A stretch of 39,333 nucleotides of DNA from a bacterium (GCA_028689495.1 JAQTWB010000024.1:1-39333); one strand, 5' to 3'; positions 1-8,581 are shown, numbered from the stretch's first letter. Notes: generated by a model not told the origin, from the letters alone. Translations and numbers: made by a program.

Positions 1-382
1 CTTGTTTCTCGCGAACAACGCGCAACTTTTGCTTTTTCGCTGTCCCGAAATAAACTGTCCGACCTTGCTCCTCTGTCGCCTCCTCCTCCACCTCAGGATC
101 AGTCAAACGAGCGCGACCCTGAATATGACTATCAGCTTTCATTTTGGGTGGATTGGAGTCCGGCTGATTGCCAGAAGTTACCGACCGATCCTCTTCGCTT
201 ATAGCAGGCGACTCGGGTAATTTCTTCCTGTAATGGTGCTGCTGCCGCGCAGACGAACCGAACTCGGGAAAATCTTCAGCAGAAACCTTCACCTGAGGTA
301 GCCCAATTGCAACCAGAAAAAGCAGAAAAGTAATGTAACCAACTAATCTTACGGACATCTTATAGAGAAGCGAATTGTTCAT
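1..382 (-). CDS. Secreted protein of unknown function, 3' part beyond window
   Basis: A minus-strand frame is open from an ATG at 380-382 to the window edge (127 codons, no stop). The N-terminus has basic residues, then a hydrophobic stretch of about 18 residues (VGYITFLLFLVAIGL) and a plausible signal peptidase site near VSAED, so export is likely. The mature part seen is hydrophilic, rich in Glu, Ser, Pro and Lys, and looks disordered or linker-like. A second in-frame ATG at 358 (MSVRL) would give a more usual signal peptide length. Neither start has a strong ribosome binding site. It is divergent from the porin-like gene that starts at 540. I do not recognise the family and cannot assign a function. 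Confidence 0.55.
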   Translation of the reverse strand, partial: MNNSLLYKMSVRLVGYITFLLFLVAIGLPQVKVSAEDFPEFGSSARQQHHYRKKLPESPAISEEDRSVTSGNQPDSNPPKMKADSHIQGRARLTDPEVEEEATEEQGRTVYFGTAKKQKLRVVREKQ

Positions 383-452
383 TGTTTGGCACTTGATAGA
401 GTCCACCTGGATATCAATAAAAGTCACCGGTCTGCCCCCAATAATTATTTGC

Positions 453-481
453 GGTAACACAGAACCCGACATTGCTATACT
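453..481 (+). promoter_or_regulatory. Possible sigma-70 promoter upstream of the porin-like gene
   Basis: TATACT at 476-481 is a good -10 hexamer about 58 bases before the ATG at 540. The best-spaced -35 candidate (GGTAAC at 453-458, 17-base spacer) is poor. An AT-rich near-palindrome (CAATAATTATTTG, about 439-451) lies just upstream. It could be an operator, for example for an iron regulator if the gene really is a siderophore porin, but this is conjecture. Confidence 0.3.
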
Positions 482-539
482 ATTTTGATGGCAAATACAA
501 CAAAGCGATGCCCCTCCCTTACCACAAAGGACAACAAAA

Positions 540-1650
540 ATGAGAAAATTTACATTATTGTCCCTTCTTCTCGCTCTGCTTCCACTAAACGCCGCTAGGG
601 GAGAGACCGCAGGCGATAGCACCGCCGAAACGCTGGCAAAACAGAGCATAGAGAACAATCGGTGTATCTGGCTTGATTGAAATAGAGGCTGGCTGGCACC
701 GAGATTACGAACAACACTCCTCCAGTGACATCATTCTTGCGACAACAGAGCTCGAGATACATGCCGAGCCATCTGAATTCGCCACTGGCCATGTCCTCTT
801 CCTCTACGAAGAGGATACAACCGAACCAATGGCTCTCGATGAGGCAGTACTGGACCTGCATTACGGCGAGGACCTGCAGATCGCACTGACCGGGGGGAAA
901 TTCTACCTGCCTTTCGGCAATTACGATTCCAACATGATCAGCGATCCACTAACACTGGAACTGGGTGAGATTAACCAGAGTGCACTGATGCTCCAGTTAG
1001 CAGAAAAAACTGGGCTCCATGCTTCAATGTATGCCTTTAACTGCGACCTGAGTGAAGGACAGAACGACAACATTGACTGCTTTGGTGGTGACATCGGCTA
1101 CAACTATGAAAATAATGATTTACTAGCGGGCCTGGGGCTCGGACTGATCAGCAATCTGCCTGACTCCGATGGGTTGGAAACTCTACTGGAAGACGAAGGC
1201 GCCATACTTCAAGAGCATGGCAGTGGAATCGCAGCCCACCTGAAAATCGAATATACCCCAGTCTACGTCATGTTCGAATACGTTGGAGCGTTGAAAGATT
1301 TCGACCTGAACAGAGAGGATATCGAATCCCCCGACGAAGCAGACATCCACTTGGGGACGCTACCTGTAGGAAGAGAGCGGATAAAAAAGATCTGGAGCAG
1401 CAATATTGAAGCCGGTTTCAACTTCACCATCCTCGACAAGCCCTCAATTTTTGCTGTTGCGATTCAGCACAGCAAAAACCTGCCCGAGTTCCTCCCAAAG
1501 ACTCGTTACCTGTCAACACTTGCCACAGAACTGGAAGAAGGCCTTACCGCAGGTTTGGAATACTCATTCGACAAGGATTTTTCCGAAGATGAACATGGCT
1601 CAGGTGAAAACGCCCATACAATAACCGGGCAGCTAGCTCTCGCCTTTTAA
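540..1650 (+). pseudogene. LbtU-like outer-membrane porin, frameshifted near residue 41
   Basis: An ATG at 540, preceded by AAAGGA, opens a frame with a clear signal peptide (MRKFTLLSLLLALLPLNAA) that stops at TGA 678-680. The +1-shifted frame, open from 652, carries the rest of the protein to TAA at 1650. Reading across with one base removed near 660-663 gives ...IENNR-VSGLIEIEAGW..., which joins smoothly. The body contains a segment (GGKFYLPFGNYDSNMISDP and LTLELGEI) that I associate with the LbtU-type siderophore porin family, acidic beta-strand-rich sequence, and a C-terminal Phe typical of outer-membrane barrels. Intact it would be about 370 residues. Either this is a real inactivating frameshift or a sequencing error. 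A truncated product starting at TTG 673 would lack a signal peptide. Family assignment is from memory of the motif. Confidence 0.6.
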
Positions 1651-1702
1651 ACTGGGAACGGCGATACACTCACGAACTTACGTCCAATTCCAGACTGGAC
1701 AA

Positions 1703-2611
1703 CTATAACACCCGGCGAGGGATTTCCAGCTGAACGGTTGTTCCCTTGTCCAGTGTTGAATCAATCCAAAATCTACCGCCCAAACGTTTGGTAACGTAAG
1801 CGGCCTTTGTTAACCCAAAACCGCCACCCATGGCTGGTTTATCATCAACATTATTTCCACGCTCACCAAATGCGACCACCCGTTCCATGTCCCCTGGCGG
1901 AATACCACGGCCATTATCTTTAACTTCAAAACGCAAACACTCGCCGTCATTTTCCAGCCTGGCAGAAATCATTGACCCCGGAGGTGAATACTTGCGGGCA
2001 TTTGCCAGCAAATCACGCATCACATCGCGCAGAACGAGCGGCATAAAAATTTCACTGTCTCCCGGGCTGACAATCTCAAATGATATCCGATAATCATCTG
2101 GTTGAGATGTCGAAGTATTTAGAGCAATACCATAACCACCCCGAGAGTTCTTCTCCATCGCCAACAGCACTCTGGCAAAATCCGCTTTCAATCGCGTTAT
2201 ATCTGTCTTCACCCAGGCATAGGGGTCATCACTCCGTTCAACGATCTCAGCGCTCCTGATCTTCAACACCGAAAAAGTTGAACGGACGTTATCCAGTGAT
2301 AAATTAATCGCTGCCTCGTCAGCTTCCTCTGGCAGGCTGTCAAGGAAATGGGAAATCTCATCGACAAGCAAATCAGACGTATCATCAATTCGTCCGATTT
2401 CGTACATCGTTTTTTCCGTATCTTGCAGCGACTGACGAATCATTTCTATTCGACCAAGCGAACCGGCAAATGCATGTTCATCACCAGAAGACAGACGCAA
2501 CAACTGCAGCTCGCCTTTAAGCACTGTCAGGATATTTAACAGGCTGTGCATACTGAGAAGGGCTCGTTGACGATCATCAAGTAAAGGTGCCTGCACCACT
2601 TCAATACGCAT
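1703..2611 (-). CDS. Soluble sensor histidine kinase (HATPase_c), orphan
   Basis: A 302-residue protein with a GHKL ATPase domain in its C-terminal half: N box RDLLANARKYS, G1 box DNGRGIPPGD, G2 box GGGFGLTKA, and a final strand GTTVQLEIP. The N-terminus has HSLLNILTVLKGEL (His22), which resembles a phospho-acceptor H-box with Asn instead of the usual E/D-P. There is no transmembrane segment and no recognisable PAS or GAF domain, so it is probably cytoplasmic and activated by a partner. The start is supported by AAGGAG 9 bases upstream of the ATG. No response regulator is adjacent, so its partner is unknown. It is convergent with the broken porin gene, 52 bases apart. Confidence 0.8.
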   Translation of the reverse strand: MRIEVVQAPLLDDRQRALLSMHSLLNILTVLKGELQLLRLSSGDEHAFAGSLGRIEMIRQSLQDTEKTMYEIGRIDDTSDLLVDEISHFLDSLPEEADEAAINLSLDNVRSTFSVLKIRSAEIVERSDDPYAWVKTDITRLKADFARVLLAMEKNSRGGYGIALNTSTSQPDDYRISFEIVSPGDSEIFMPLVLRDVMRDLLANARKYSPPGSMISARLENDGECLRFEVKDNGRGIPPGDMERVVAFGERGNNVDDKPAMGGGFGLTKAAYVTKRLGGRFWIDSTLDKGTTVQLEIPRRVL

Positions 2612-2902
2612 AGTTATTTCTCCTTAACTTCGTTATTCTCGCGGTGAATGAATGATTGAGCCTTCCTGGTTCTGACCGAACTACGCCAACACTCCACACA
2701 GACGGACTATTCTGCTTCAAATCCTCATCTGCCAGTATTCCCGAGAACTTAAACAACTATCTCTCTAACACAAACTTATACCTCGGGCACAATAGCTATT
2801 ATGATTTCCCAAACATTCTATTTCACTCTGGAGCTTATGGATTATCTTATTTAGCTACTGTATACCTCGGCATATCAACCAAGGAGACTAAAGATATAAC
2901 CT
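2612..2902. other. Intergenic region between divergent kinase and prfA
   Basis: About 290 bases separate the kinase start from prfA and should hold both promoters. It is AT-rich toward prfA. I see no convincing -35/-10 pair, RNA gene or conserved structure. An open frame across it (from a TTG at 2656) has no ribosome binding site and an unlikely composition. Confidence 0.5.
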
Positions 2903-3982
2903 ATGGACATAGTGCCTAAACTTCACGAGATCGCTAAACGCCTGGAAGAACTGACTGCCCAGCTGGGAGATCCTTCCGTCATTGCCGATCGCTCATTGTT
3001 TTTAAAAATCTCTCGCGAAAGAGCAGAAATTGAGCCTGTGGTCGATTGCTTTCAGCGCTGGCTGCTTGTGCAAAGTGAAATCAAAGGCAACCAGGAAATC
3101 ATCGAGTTGGAGAACGACCGCGAACTGATATCTATGGCCCGAGAGGAGCTGGCCCCACTACAGGGCGTAGCTGAACTCCTGGAAAAAGAAATGAAAATTC
3201 TGCTCCTGCCAAAAGATCCAAACGATGAGAAGAACATTATCCTCGAATTGCGCGCCGGCACTGGCGGTGATGAAGCGGCGCTATTCGCCGCCGACCTTTT
3301 TAACATGTATTCAAGATATGCCGAAGGTCGCCGCTGGAAAGTTGAAATCCTCTCCCACTCTGAATCCGCGGTCGGTGGATTCAAGGAGTGTATTGCGCGA
3401 ATCGAAGGAGCTGGCGCCTTCAGCGTCCTCAAGTTCGAACGAGGAGTTCACAGAGTTCAAAGAGTTCCTCAAACTGAAACCCAGGGCCGCATACACACTT
3501 CAACCGTCACAGTTGCCGTCCTGCCAGAAGCGGAAGATGTAGATATTAGTATCGACGATAAAGACCTGCGAATTGATGTTTTCCGGGCATCCGGACCGGG
3601 AGGACAGTGCGTCAATACGACCGACTCTGCCGTCCGCATCACACATATACCAAGCGGTATTGTCGTCACTTGCCAGGATGAAAAATCACAACACAAAAAT
3701 AAAGCAAAGGCGATGACTGTTTTGAAGAGCCGACTTCTCGATGCACGTCAGGCGCAACAGGATGCCGAACGACGAGATGACCGCCGTTCACAAATTGGCA
3801 GTGGTGAGCGTTCGGAAAAAATTCGCACCTACAACTTCCCTCAAGGCAGGATAACGGACCACCGCATTGGTCTGACGATTTATCAACTGGAAACTGTAAT
3901 CAACGGAAAACTGGAATTGCTGGTAGACCCGATTATTGCTCACTATCAGGCTGAAGCCCTACAGAGTGGTGCCACCATATGA
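2903..3982 (+). CDS. prfA: Peptide chain release factor 1
   Basis: A 359-residue class I release factor, the usual length for RF1. It recognises UAA/UAG in the ribosomal A site and triggers peptidyl-tRNA hydrolysis. The GGQ catalytic motif is at residues 233-235 within RASGPGGQCVNTTDSAVR. The codon-recognition tripeptide region reads RVPQTETQGRIHTSTV, so the PxT motif is PQT, which points to RF1 rather than RF2. Upstream is the coiled-coil N-terminal domain. The nearest Shine-Dalgarno-like AAGGAG (2881-2886) is 16 bases from the ATG, an unusually long spacing, but no better in-frame start exists. prmC follows 33 bases after the stop; PrmC methylates the GGQ glutamine of this protein, so the pair is functionally linked. 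Confidence 0.97.
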   Translation: MDIVPKLHEIAKRLEELTAQLGDPSVIADRSLFLKISRERAEIEPVVDCFQRWLLVQSEIKGNQEIIELENDRELISMAREELAPLQGVAELLEKEMKILLLPKDPNDEKNIILELRAGTGGDEAALFAADLFNMYSRYAEGRRWKVEILSHSESAVGGFKECIARIEGAGAFSVLKFERGVHRVQRVPQTETQGRIHTSTVTVAVLPEAEDVDISIDDKDLRIDVFRASGPGGQCVNTTDSAVRITHIPSGIVVTCQDEKSQHKNKAKAMTVLKSRLLDARQAQQDAERRDDRRSQIGSGERSEKIRTYNFPQGRITDHRIGLTIYQLETVINGKLELLVDPIIAHYQAEALQSGATI

Positions 3983-4015
3983 AACACCACTTCAAAAAAC
4001 AGGTTTAAATTCAAG

Positions 4016-4945
4016 TTGAAATACCGAAAGATTTTTAACACGTCTTCAGGTTTGGAGTCGCCGTTACAGTTAGCGCCAGATTGCCCCCTTGACGTGGCAC
4101 GAGCGACAGCAAGAAGGTTTCTCGTTGAGGCGGACTTCTCGGCAGAAGAAGCCGCTCTTGATGCTGACGTGCTGATAATGAACGTTTGTAAACTCGAGCG
4201 TTATAAATTGTACACGTCAGACATCACGCTCGATGCCGAAACGATATCTCAACTGTCAGCAATGCTATGCCGACGCGCCATCCGGGAGCCTGTGGCCTAT
4301 ATAACAGGTGTCAAAGAATTCTACTCGAACTCATTTCAAGTGTCGCCTGCGGTTCTTATTCCTCGCCCCGAATCTGAATGGCTTGTTCAACGCACACTTG
4401 AGCTTATTACCGAGAACAAAACAGAACTCGTTGTCGACGTTGGCACTGGGTCAGGAGCTTTGGTCCTTTCCATCGCGATCGAATGCCAACGGAAAGGATG
4501 TGAAATTCAACACTTAATCGCCATCGACAGCTCTGAGCAAGCACTTGAAGTCGCCAAAAACAATGCCAAACTTCTCAACCTGTCCGAGTTGGTTACTTTC
4601 CTCCCAGGTTCTCTGCTCGAACCAGTGGACCTGGCTGAGTTCACCCGCCCCAGTGCGATAATTGCCAATTTACCATATATCCCTTGCTCCGATCAGCTGA
4701 TGCCCGATGTTATCAATCATGAACCTCATTCAGCGCTTTTTGCCGGCCCCCTTGGCCTTGACCTGATTCACCCCTTTCTTCTACAATGCCAAAACCACAT
4801 GAGCTCGAACTCATTTGCTCTTGTCGAGCACGATCCTCGACAAGTGGAACCGCTAAAAAACATCGTAAAGGACCTCGGCTTCGCTCGCTTTTTATTCCAC
4901 AAGGACGAAAGTGGCAGAGAACGCTTTCTCGAAATAAGCACATAA
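4016..4945 (+). CDS. prmC: Release factor glutamine N5-methyltransferase
   Basis: A 309-residue SAM-dependent methyltransferase of the PrmC/HemK family. An N-terminal helical domain precedes a Rossmann fold with motif I VVDVGTGSGALVLS and an NLPYI motif near residue 218. The family motif is (N/D)PPY; here Leu replaces the first Pro, while the Asn and Tyr used for glutamine binding are kept. The YITGVKEFY and VLIPRPESEWLV segments are also diagnostic. The start is uncertain: the frame is closed upstream by the prfA stop, and no ATG occurs before codon 55, so TTG 4016 is taken, with AGG about 12 bases upstream. TTG at about 4049 is an alternative. It probably forms an operon with prfA and murA. 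Confidence 0.93.
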   Translation: MKYRKIFNTSSGLESPLQLAPDCPLDVARATARRFLVEADFSAEEAALDADVLIMNVCKLERYKLYTSDITLDAETISQLSAMLCRRAIREPVAYITGVKEFYSNSFQVSPAVLIPRPESEWLVQRTLELITENKTELVVDVGTGSGALVLSIAIECQRKGCEIQHLIAIDSSEQALEVAKNNAKLLNLSELVTFLPGSLLEPVDLAEFTRPSAIIANLPYIPCSDQLMPDVINHEPHSALFAGPLGLDLIHPFLLQCQNHMSSNSFALVEHDPRQVEPLKNIVKDLGFARFLFHKDESGRERFLEIST

Positions 4946-5004
4946 GTGATAGATTCATTCACCATTATTTGCACTACTGATTCCCAACAAAACCAAGGGC
5001 AGAC

Positions 5005-6297
5005 ATGAGTGAACAGACTTTAAAAATAACCGGCGGCTGTAAACTATCCGGCATTGTAGATATTTCTGGGGCAAAAAATTCAGCACTCCCTCTGCTTTTC
5101 GCCACAGTACTCAGCTCAGGCAAGTGCGTCCTGGATAACGTTCCAGTGCTTGAAGATATCGAAAAAACACTGCAGTTACTCGGCGATATTGGCGCTATCT
5201 GCAGCTTTCAAAACGGTCGTATTGAAACCGAATTGCGTGAAGTGATCTGCTCTGAGGCGCCATATAGCCTCGTCAAAGCGATGAGAGCCTCCTTCTGGGT
5301 GCTTGGCCCACTGCTCGCCCGCTGTGGTCAGGCTTCCGTGGCTTTACCTGGTGGAGACGCAATCGGCACAAGACCTGTTGATATCCATCTCGACGGACTA
5401 CACAAACTCGGTGCCAAGATCACAACCGAACATGGCGTTGTTAATGCGATCGCCCCCAAAGGTCTCCATGGTGGCACAATCCATCTGCCGTTTCCTTCGG
5501 TTGGTGCGACTCATCATCTGCTTTTAACTGCCGCATTAATTGATGATGATGTCGAAATTCACGGAGCGGCAAGAGAACCCGAGGTTGTAGAACTTGCCAC
5601 ATTCCTTGAACGTATGGGGGCGAAAATCAGTGGCGCCGGTACGTCGACAATCCGGATTCATGGAGCTACATCTCTTCAGGGTGCCGAAATACGAGTCATT
5701 GGAGATCGCATTGAGGCGGCAACCTACCTTGCCGCAGCGGCAATTACCGGTGGGAAAATTACAATCCGCAACATTGAAGTGGAAAGCATTGCCTCGACAA
5801 TAGAGGTTCTCACGGCCTCTGGCTGCTCCTGCATCACATCCCCTTCAACTGTCATAGTAAGGGCCCCTGAAAAACTATCCTCTGTCAGCTTCAGCACCGC
5901 ACCTTACCCGGGCCTGGCGACAGATGTTCAACCAATCCTTATGGCAATGATGACAAAGGCTCAGGGCATTGCTGAGATTGAAGAAACAATCTTTGAAAAT
6001 CGATTTGGCCATGTGGCTGAATTCCGACGCTTTGGCGCCGATATTACAGTTTGTGGCCGCAATGCGACAGTCAGGGGCGTCAACCTGCTGTCAGCGGCAC
6101 CAGTCCAAGGACTTGATATCCGTGCGGCAGCAGCAATGGTAATTATGGGACTTGCCGCAGACGGTGAAACAGTAGTCGAAGATATCTTCCATCTTCATCG
6201 CGGATACGATTCAATGATCGCCAAATTACGCAGCCTTGGAGCCAACATTCACTTAAGCAACAGGAAAAGCAGATATGAACTTGTGGTAGGTTGTTGA
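5005..6297 (+). CDS. murA: UDP-N-acetylglucosamine 1-carboxyvinyltransferase, Asp active-site variant
   Basis: This 430-residue enzyme transfers enolpyruvate from PEP to UDP-GlcNAc, the first committed step of peptidoglycan synthesis, in the cytoplasm. The N-terminal LSGIVDISGAKNSALPLLFA carries the conserved Lys-Asn pair, and RASFWVLGPLLAR leads into the active-site loop LPGGDAIGTRPVD. In E. coli MurA the loop has Cys115, the general acid and the residue alkylated by fosfomycin. Here the equivalent is Asp118 (GAC at 5356-5358). Asp variants are known in mycobacteria, chlamydiae and Borrelia and are active but fosfomycin-insensitive. AAGGGC lies 5 bases before the ATG. The stop is 2 bases from the next gene, suggesting co-translation. 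Confidence 0.97.
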   Translation: MSEQTLKITGGCKLSGIVDISGAKNSALPLLFATVLSSGKCVLDNVPVLEDIEKTLQLLGDIGAICSFQNGRIETELREVICSEAPYSLVKAMRASFWVLGPLLARCGQASVALPGGDAIGTRPVDIHLDGLHKLGAKITTEHGVVNAIAPKGLHGGTIHLPFPSVGATHHLLLTAALIDDDVEIHGAAREPEVVELATFLERMGAKISGAGTSTIRIHGATSLQGAEIRVIGDRIEAATYLAAAAITGGKITIRNIEVESIASTIEVLTASGCSCITSPSTVIVRAPEKLSSVSFSTAPYPGLATDVQPILMAMMTKAQGIAEIEETIFENRFGHVAEFRRFGADITVCGRNATVRGVNLLSAAPVQGLDIRAAAAMVIMGLAADGETVVEDIFHLHRGYDSMIAKLRSLGANIHLSNRKSRYELVVGC

Positions 6298-6299
6298 CC

Positions 6300-6989
6300 A
6301 TGACAGCACACACAACAAACAAAGCCTCACAATTGGGCTTGAAACTCTCTCCGGAAAATCCGCTTGATGCTGAATTTTTTGTTCCACATAGCGGAACTAT
6401 AACTGCAACAGAACTGCTTGAGACTTTATTTGAACTATGTGCGTCAAGGCAAAAACAATTCGTCTTTGCCTACATATATGGCCCCCAGGGCACAGGCAAA
6501 AGCCATCTGATTGCGACATTTATAGAACAATGCAAATCTGTCAGACCACAGGCTGGATATATAGAAATTTCCACAATGCGACTTCCGGTAATCGCCTCGG
6601 AGTCAAATACCCAAGCAATCGAAGAATGGGTGCCACACTTTGTCAGTGAGTACCAACGTCTGCTCACCCAAGGTGGCATGCTGATACTTGAAGCGGAGTG
6701 CCCACCATCTACCTCATCGACAAACCCACACTTGCGAAGCCGTCTCCTGGCCGCCTGCACGGCGCAGGTCACTTATCCCTCACCTCAGGAACTGCACCCA
6801 TTAATCTGCTCTATATCCGAGAGAAATAACCTGAAACTCTCGGAGAAAAACCTGGAATATCTACTTAAACGCCTGCCACTACGTCCTTTGTCATTTGAGC
6901 GCATATTCGCTAGACTGTTCGAGCTTTCACTTGAGCGCGGTGTCCCGGCAAAGCAGCCTCTGATACGAGAAACTCTGAAATCCGGGTAA
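6300..6989 (+). CDS. DnaA/Hda-like AAA+ protein, Walker B apparently missing
   Basis: A protein of about 229 residues whose Walker A (GPQGTGKS, residues 61-68) and C-terminal lid (LEYLLKRLPLRPLSFERIF) resemble Hda and the DnaA ATPase domain. By eye, EWVPHFVSEYQRLLTQGGMLI aligns with the helix and sensor-1 strand of Hda, while the preceding strand with the Walker B acidic pair, about 12-15 residues, is absent. There is no DnaA domain IV (DNA binding), as in Hda. Hda-type proteins act with the sliding clamp to inactivate DnaA-ATP; I see no certain clamp-binding motif. ATG 6300 is preferred over TTG 6291, which would overlap murA. It is translationally close to murA, so expression is probably coupled. 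Confidence 0.72.
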   Translation: MTAHTTNKASQLGLKLSPENPLDAEFFVPHSGTITATELLETLFELCASRQKQFVFAYIYGPQGTGKSHLIATFIEQCKSVRPQAGYIEISTMRLPVIASESNTQAIEEWVPHFVSEYQRLLTQGGMLILEAECPPSTSSTNPHLRSRLLAACTAQVTYPSPQELHPLICSISERNNLKLSEKNLEYLLKRLPLRPLSFERIFARLFELSLERGVPAKQPLIRETLKSG

Positions 6990-7158
6990 ACACTCAACTT
7001 CGGAAAAATGGTCAGGGATATAGCGGGATAACCGTTTCAGGGAGAATCATCGCAAAAAACAGCGTAATCCAATGGCAACGTCGTTCTTGCTGGAAGTCAG
7101 GTGCTGGATAAATAATCAAAAGCCGGGAATCTGATTGATCGGCCCTGCGTTTCCTGCA

Positions 7159-7223
7159 CCTTAACACTTAACCTTAACCCTGGTCCTTAACCCGGAACCT
7201 TAACCTTGGGCCTTAACTTAGAG
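7159..7223. repeat. Five 13-bp direct repeats upstream of fabF
   Basis: CCTTAAC recurs at 7159, 7172, 7185, 7198 and 7211, exactly 13 bases apart each time, followed by six variable bases. The array ends 11 bases before the fabF ATG, so it must lie in the fabF leader or promoter. The rest of the gap (6990-7158) shows no gene or clear promoter. The array may be a minisatellite or a set of protein-binding sites. No known fatty-acid regulator site (FadR, FabR, FapR) matches by eye. Confidence 0.85.
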
Positions 7224-7234
7224 CTAAGCAAAAC

Positions 7235-8479
7235 ATGAGTCACAGAAGAGTTGTCGTCACCGGTATGGGTATTATCTCTCCTATAGGAAATACTCTTGGA
7301 GCGAATTGGGAATCAATACGCGAAGGTCGATCGGGAATAGGACCTATTACCTCGTTTGATGCTTCCAACCATGCAAGCCAAATTGCCGGAGAAGTAAAAA
7401 ACTTCGATCCGGAAACCTTGATGCCGAAAAAAGATCTAAAACGTTACGACAGATTCTCCTTGCTTACTCTGGCCGCCGCCAAGGAAGCAGTAGAAGATGC
7501 CGACCTCGCCTCTTATACTGGCCCCCGCGAAAAAATGGGTTGCATACTTGGCGTAGGTATTGGCGGTTTGCCCATCCTCGAGGAAAACCACAAAACACTC
7601 CTCGAATCAGGCCCTCGCCGAGTAACTCCTTTCCTTATTCCGGCAATGATCAGTAACCTTGCTCCCGGCAATGTCGGCATTGCTTACGACCTGCAGGGAG
7701 TAAACTATACTATAACCAGTGCCTGCACATCAGGTACTCACGCCGTTGGCGAAGCATTTCGCATGATCCGCGACGGGCTTCAGGACCTGGTTGTCACCGG
7801 TGGCGCCGAAAGCGCTACCACACCGCTCGGTGTTGCTGGTTTTGCCCGCCTGACCGCTCTTTCAACACGAAATGATGAACCAACACGAGCCAGCCGTCCT
7901 TTCGACAGAGACCGAGATGGCTTTGTCATCGCGGAAGGAGCCGGTCTTCTGGTACTTGAAGAACTAGAGTCAGCGAAAAGACGCGGCGCAAAAATTTACG
8001 CTGAAGTTGTTGGCTATGGTTTCTCCTGCGATGCCTACCACATTACTTCGCCAGCTGAGGGCGGAAGAGGGGCAGTGCAGTCCATGAAAATGGCACTTGA
8101 CGTTGCCCGAATGAACCCAGAAGATATCGGCTATATTAACGCTCATGGAACATCAACTCCGGCCAACGACAAGAATGAAACCGCAGCAATTAAAACAACT
8201 TTTGGCTCCTGGGCAAAAGGGGGGCTAATGGTAAGTTCGACAAAATCAATGACCGGCCATGCCCTTGGAGCAGCAGGCGGACTAGAAGCTGTATACAGCG
8301 TAATGGCAGTCCAAACCGGCATTGTGCCTCCAACAATTAACCTCGACAACCCTGATGACGATTGCGATCTGGACTACGTCCCTCATAACGCACGCGAGGC
8401 TCAAGTAACCGCGGCCATGTCCAACTCTTTCGGATTTGGCGGAACAAACGGCACGTTGATAGTTAAAAAATTCACTTAA
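7235..8479 (+). CDS. fabF: Beta-ketoacyl-ACP synthase II
   Basis: A 414-residue condensing enzyme that elongates acyl-ACP with malonyl-ACP. It carries the Cys-His-His triad of KAS I/II: Cys164 in TSACTSGTHA, His304 in NAHGTSTP and His342 in KSMTGHALGAAG, plus the C-terminal NSFGFGGTNGTL. The length matches FabF. The ATG at 7235 gives the standard RRVVVTGMGIISP start; upstream only a weak GAG is seen. Its last codons (VKKFT-stop) form the first unit of a 24-bp repeat array that fills the gap to fabH. It probably heads an operon with fabH and the two-component genes. No acpP or fabG is adjacent, unlike many fab clusters. Confidence 0.97.
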   Translation: MSHRRVVVTGMGIISPIGNTLGANWESIREGRSGIGPITSFDASNHASQIAGEVKNFDPETLMPKKDLKRYDRFSLLTLAAAKEAVEDADLASYTGPREKMGCILGVGIGGLPILEENHKTLLESGPRRVTPFLIPAMISNLAPGNVGIAYDLQGVNYTITSACTSGTHAVGEAFRMIRDGLQDLVVTGGAESATTPLGVAGFARLTALSTRNDEPTRASRPFDRDRDGFVIAEGAGLLVLEELESAKRRGAKIYAEVVGYGFSCDAYHITSPAEGGRGAVQSMKMALDVARMNPEDIGYINAHGTSTPANDKNETAAIKTTFGSWAKGGLMVSSTKSMTGHALGAAGGLEAVYSVMAVQTGIVPPTINLDNPDDDCDLDYVPHNAREAQVTAAMSNSFGFGGTNGTLIVKKFT

Positions 8480-8577
8480 GGGATAGTTAAAAAATTCATT
8501 TAGGGGATTATTAAAAAATTCTCTCAGAGAATTATTTAAGTTCACTGGCAGATTGTTAAAAATTCAGTTTAGGATTT
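8461..8577. repeat. Five ~24-bp direct repeats spanning the fabF-fabH gap
   Basis: Units begin at 8461, 8485, 8509, 8533 and 8554, 24 bases each except the fourth (21). Each has a GTTAAAAAATTC-like core followed by a TTTAGGGGAT-like tail. The first unit is the 3' end of fabF including its stop codon. In the fabF frame the next units read GIVKKFI-stop and GIIKKFS, so they are decayed copies of the fabF terminus. The last unit provides AGGA, the likely ribosome binding site of fabH. Confidence 0.85.
8517..8533. other. Perfect 8-bp inverted repeat inside the fabF-fabH repeats
   Basis: AATTCTCT and AGAGAATT flank one central C. It sits in the third 24-bp unit and is not conserved in the others, so it arose after or apart from the array. 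It could be an operator half-site pair or a small hairpin. It lacks the GC-rich stem of a terminator. Confidence 0.5.
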
Positions 8578-8581
8578 GATA

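Noticed and set aside
595-861. 88-codon minus-strand frame opposite the porin-like gene
   Set aside because: Antisense to a strand with signal peptide and barrel features; no ribosome site.
2656-2919. 87-codon frame between the kinase and prfA
   Set aside because: Starts at TTG without a ribosome site, overlaps the prfA start, and has an atypical composition.
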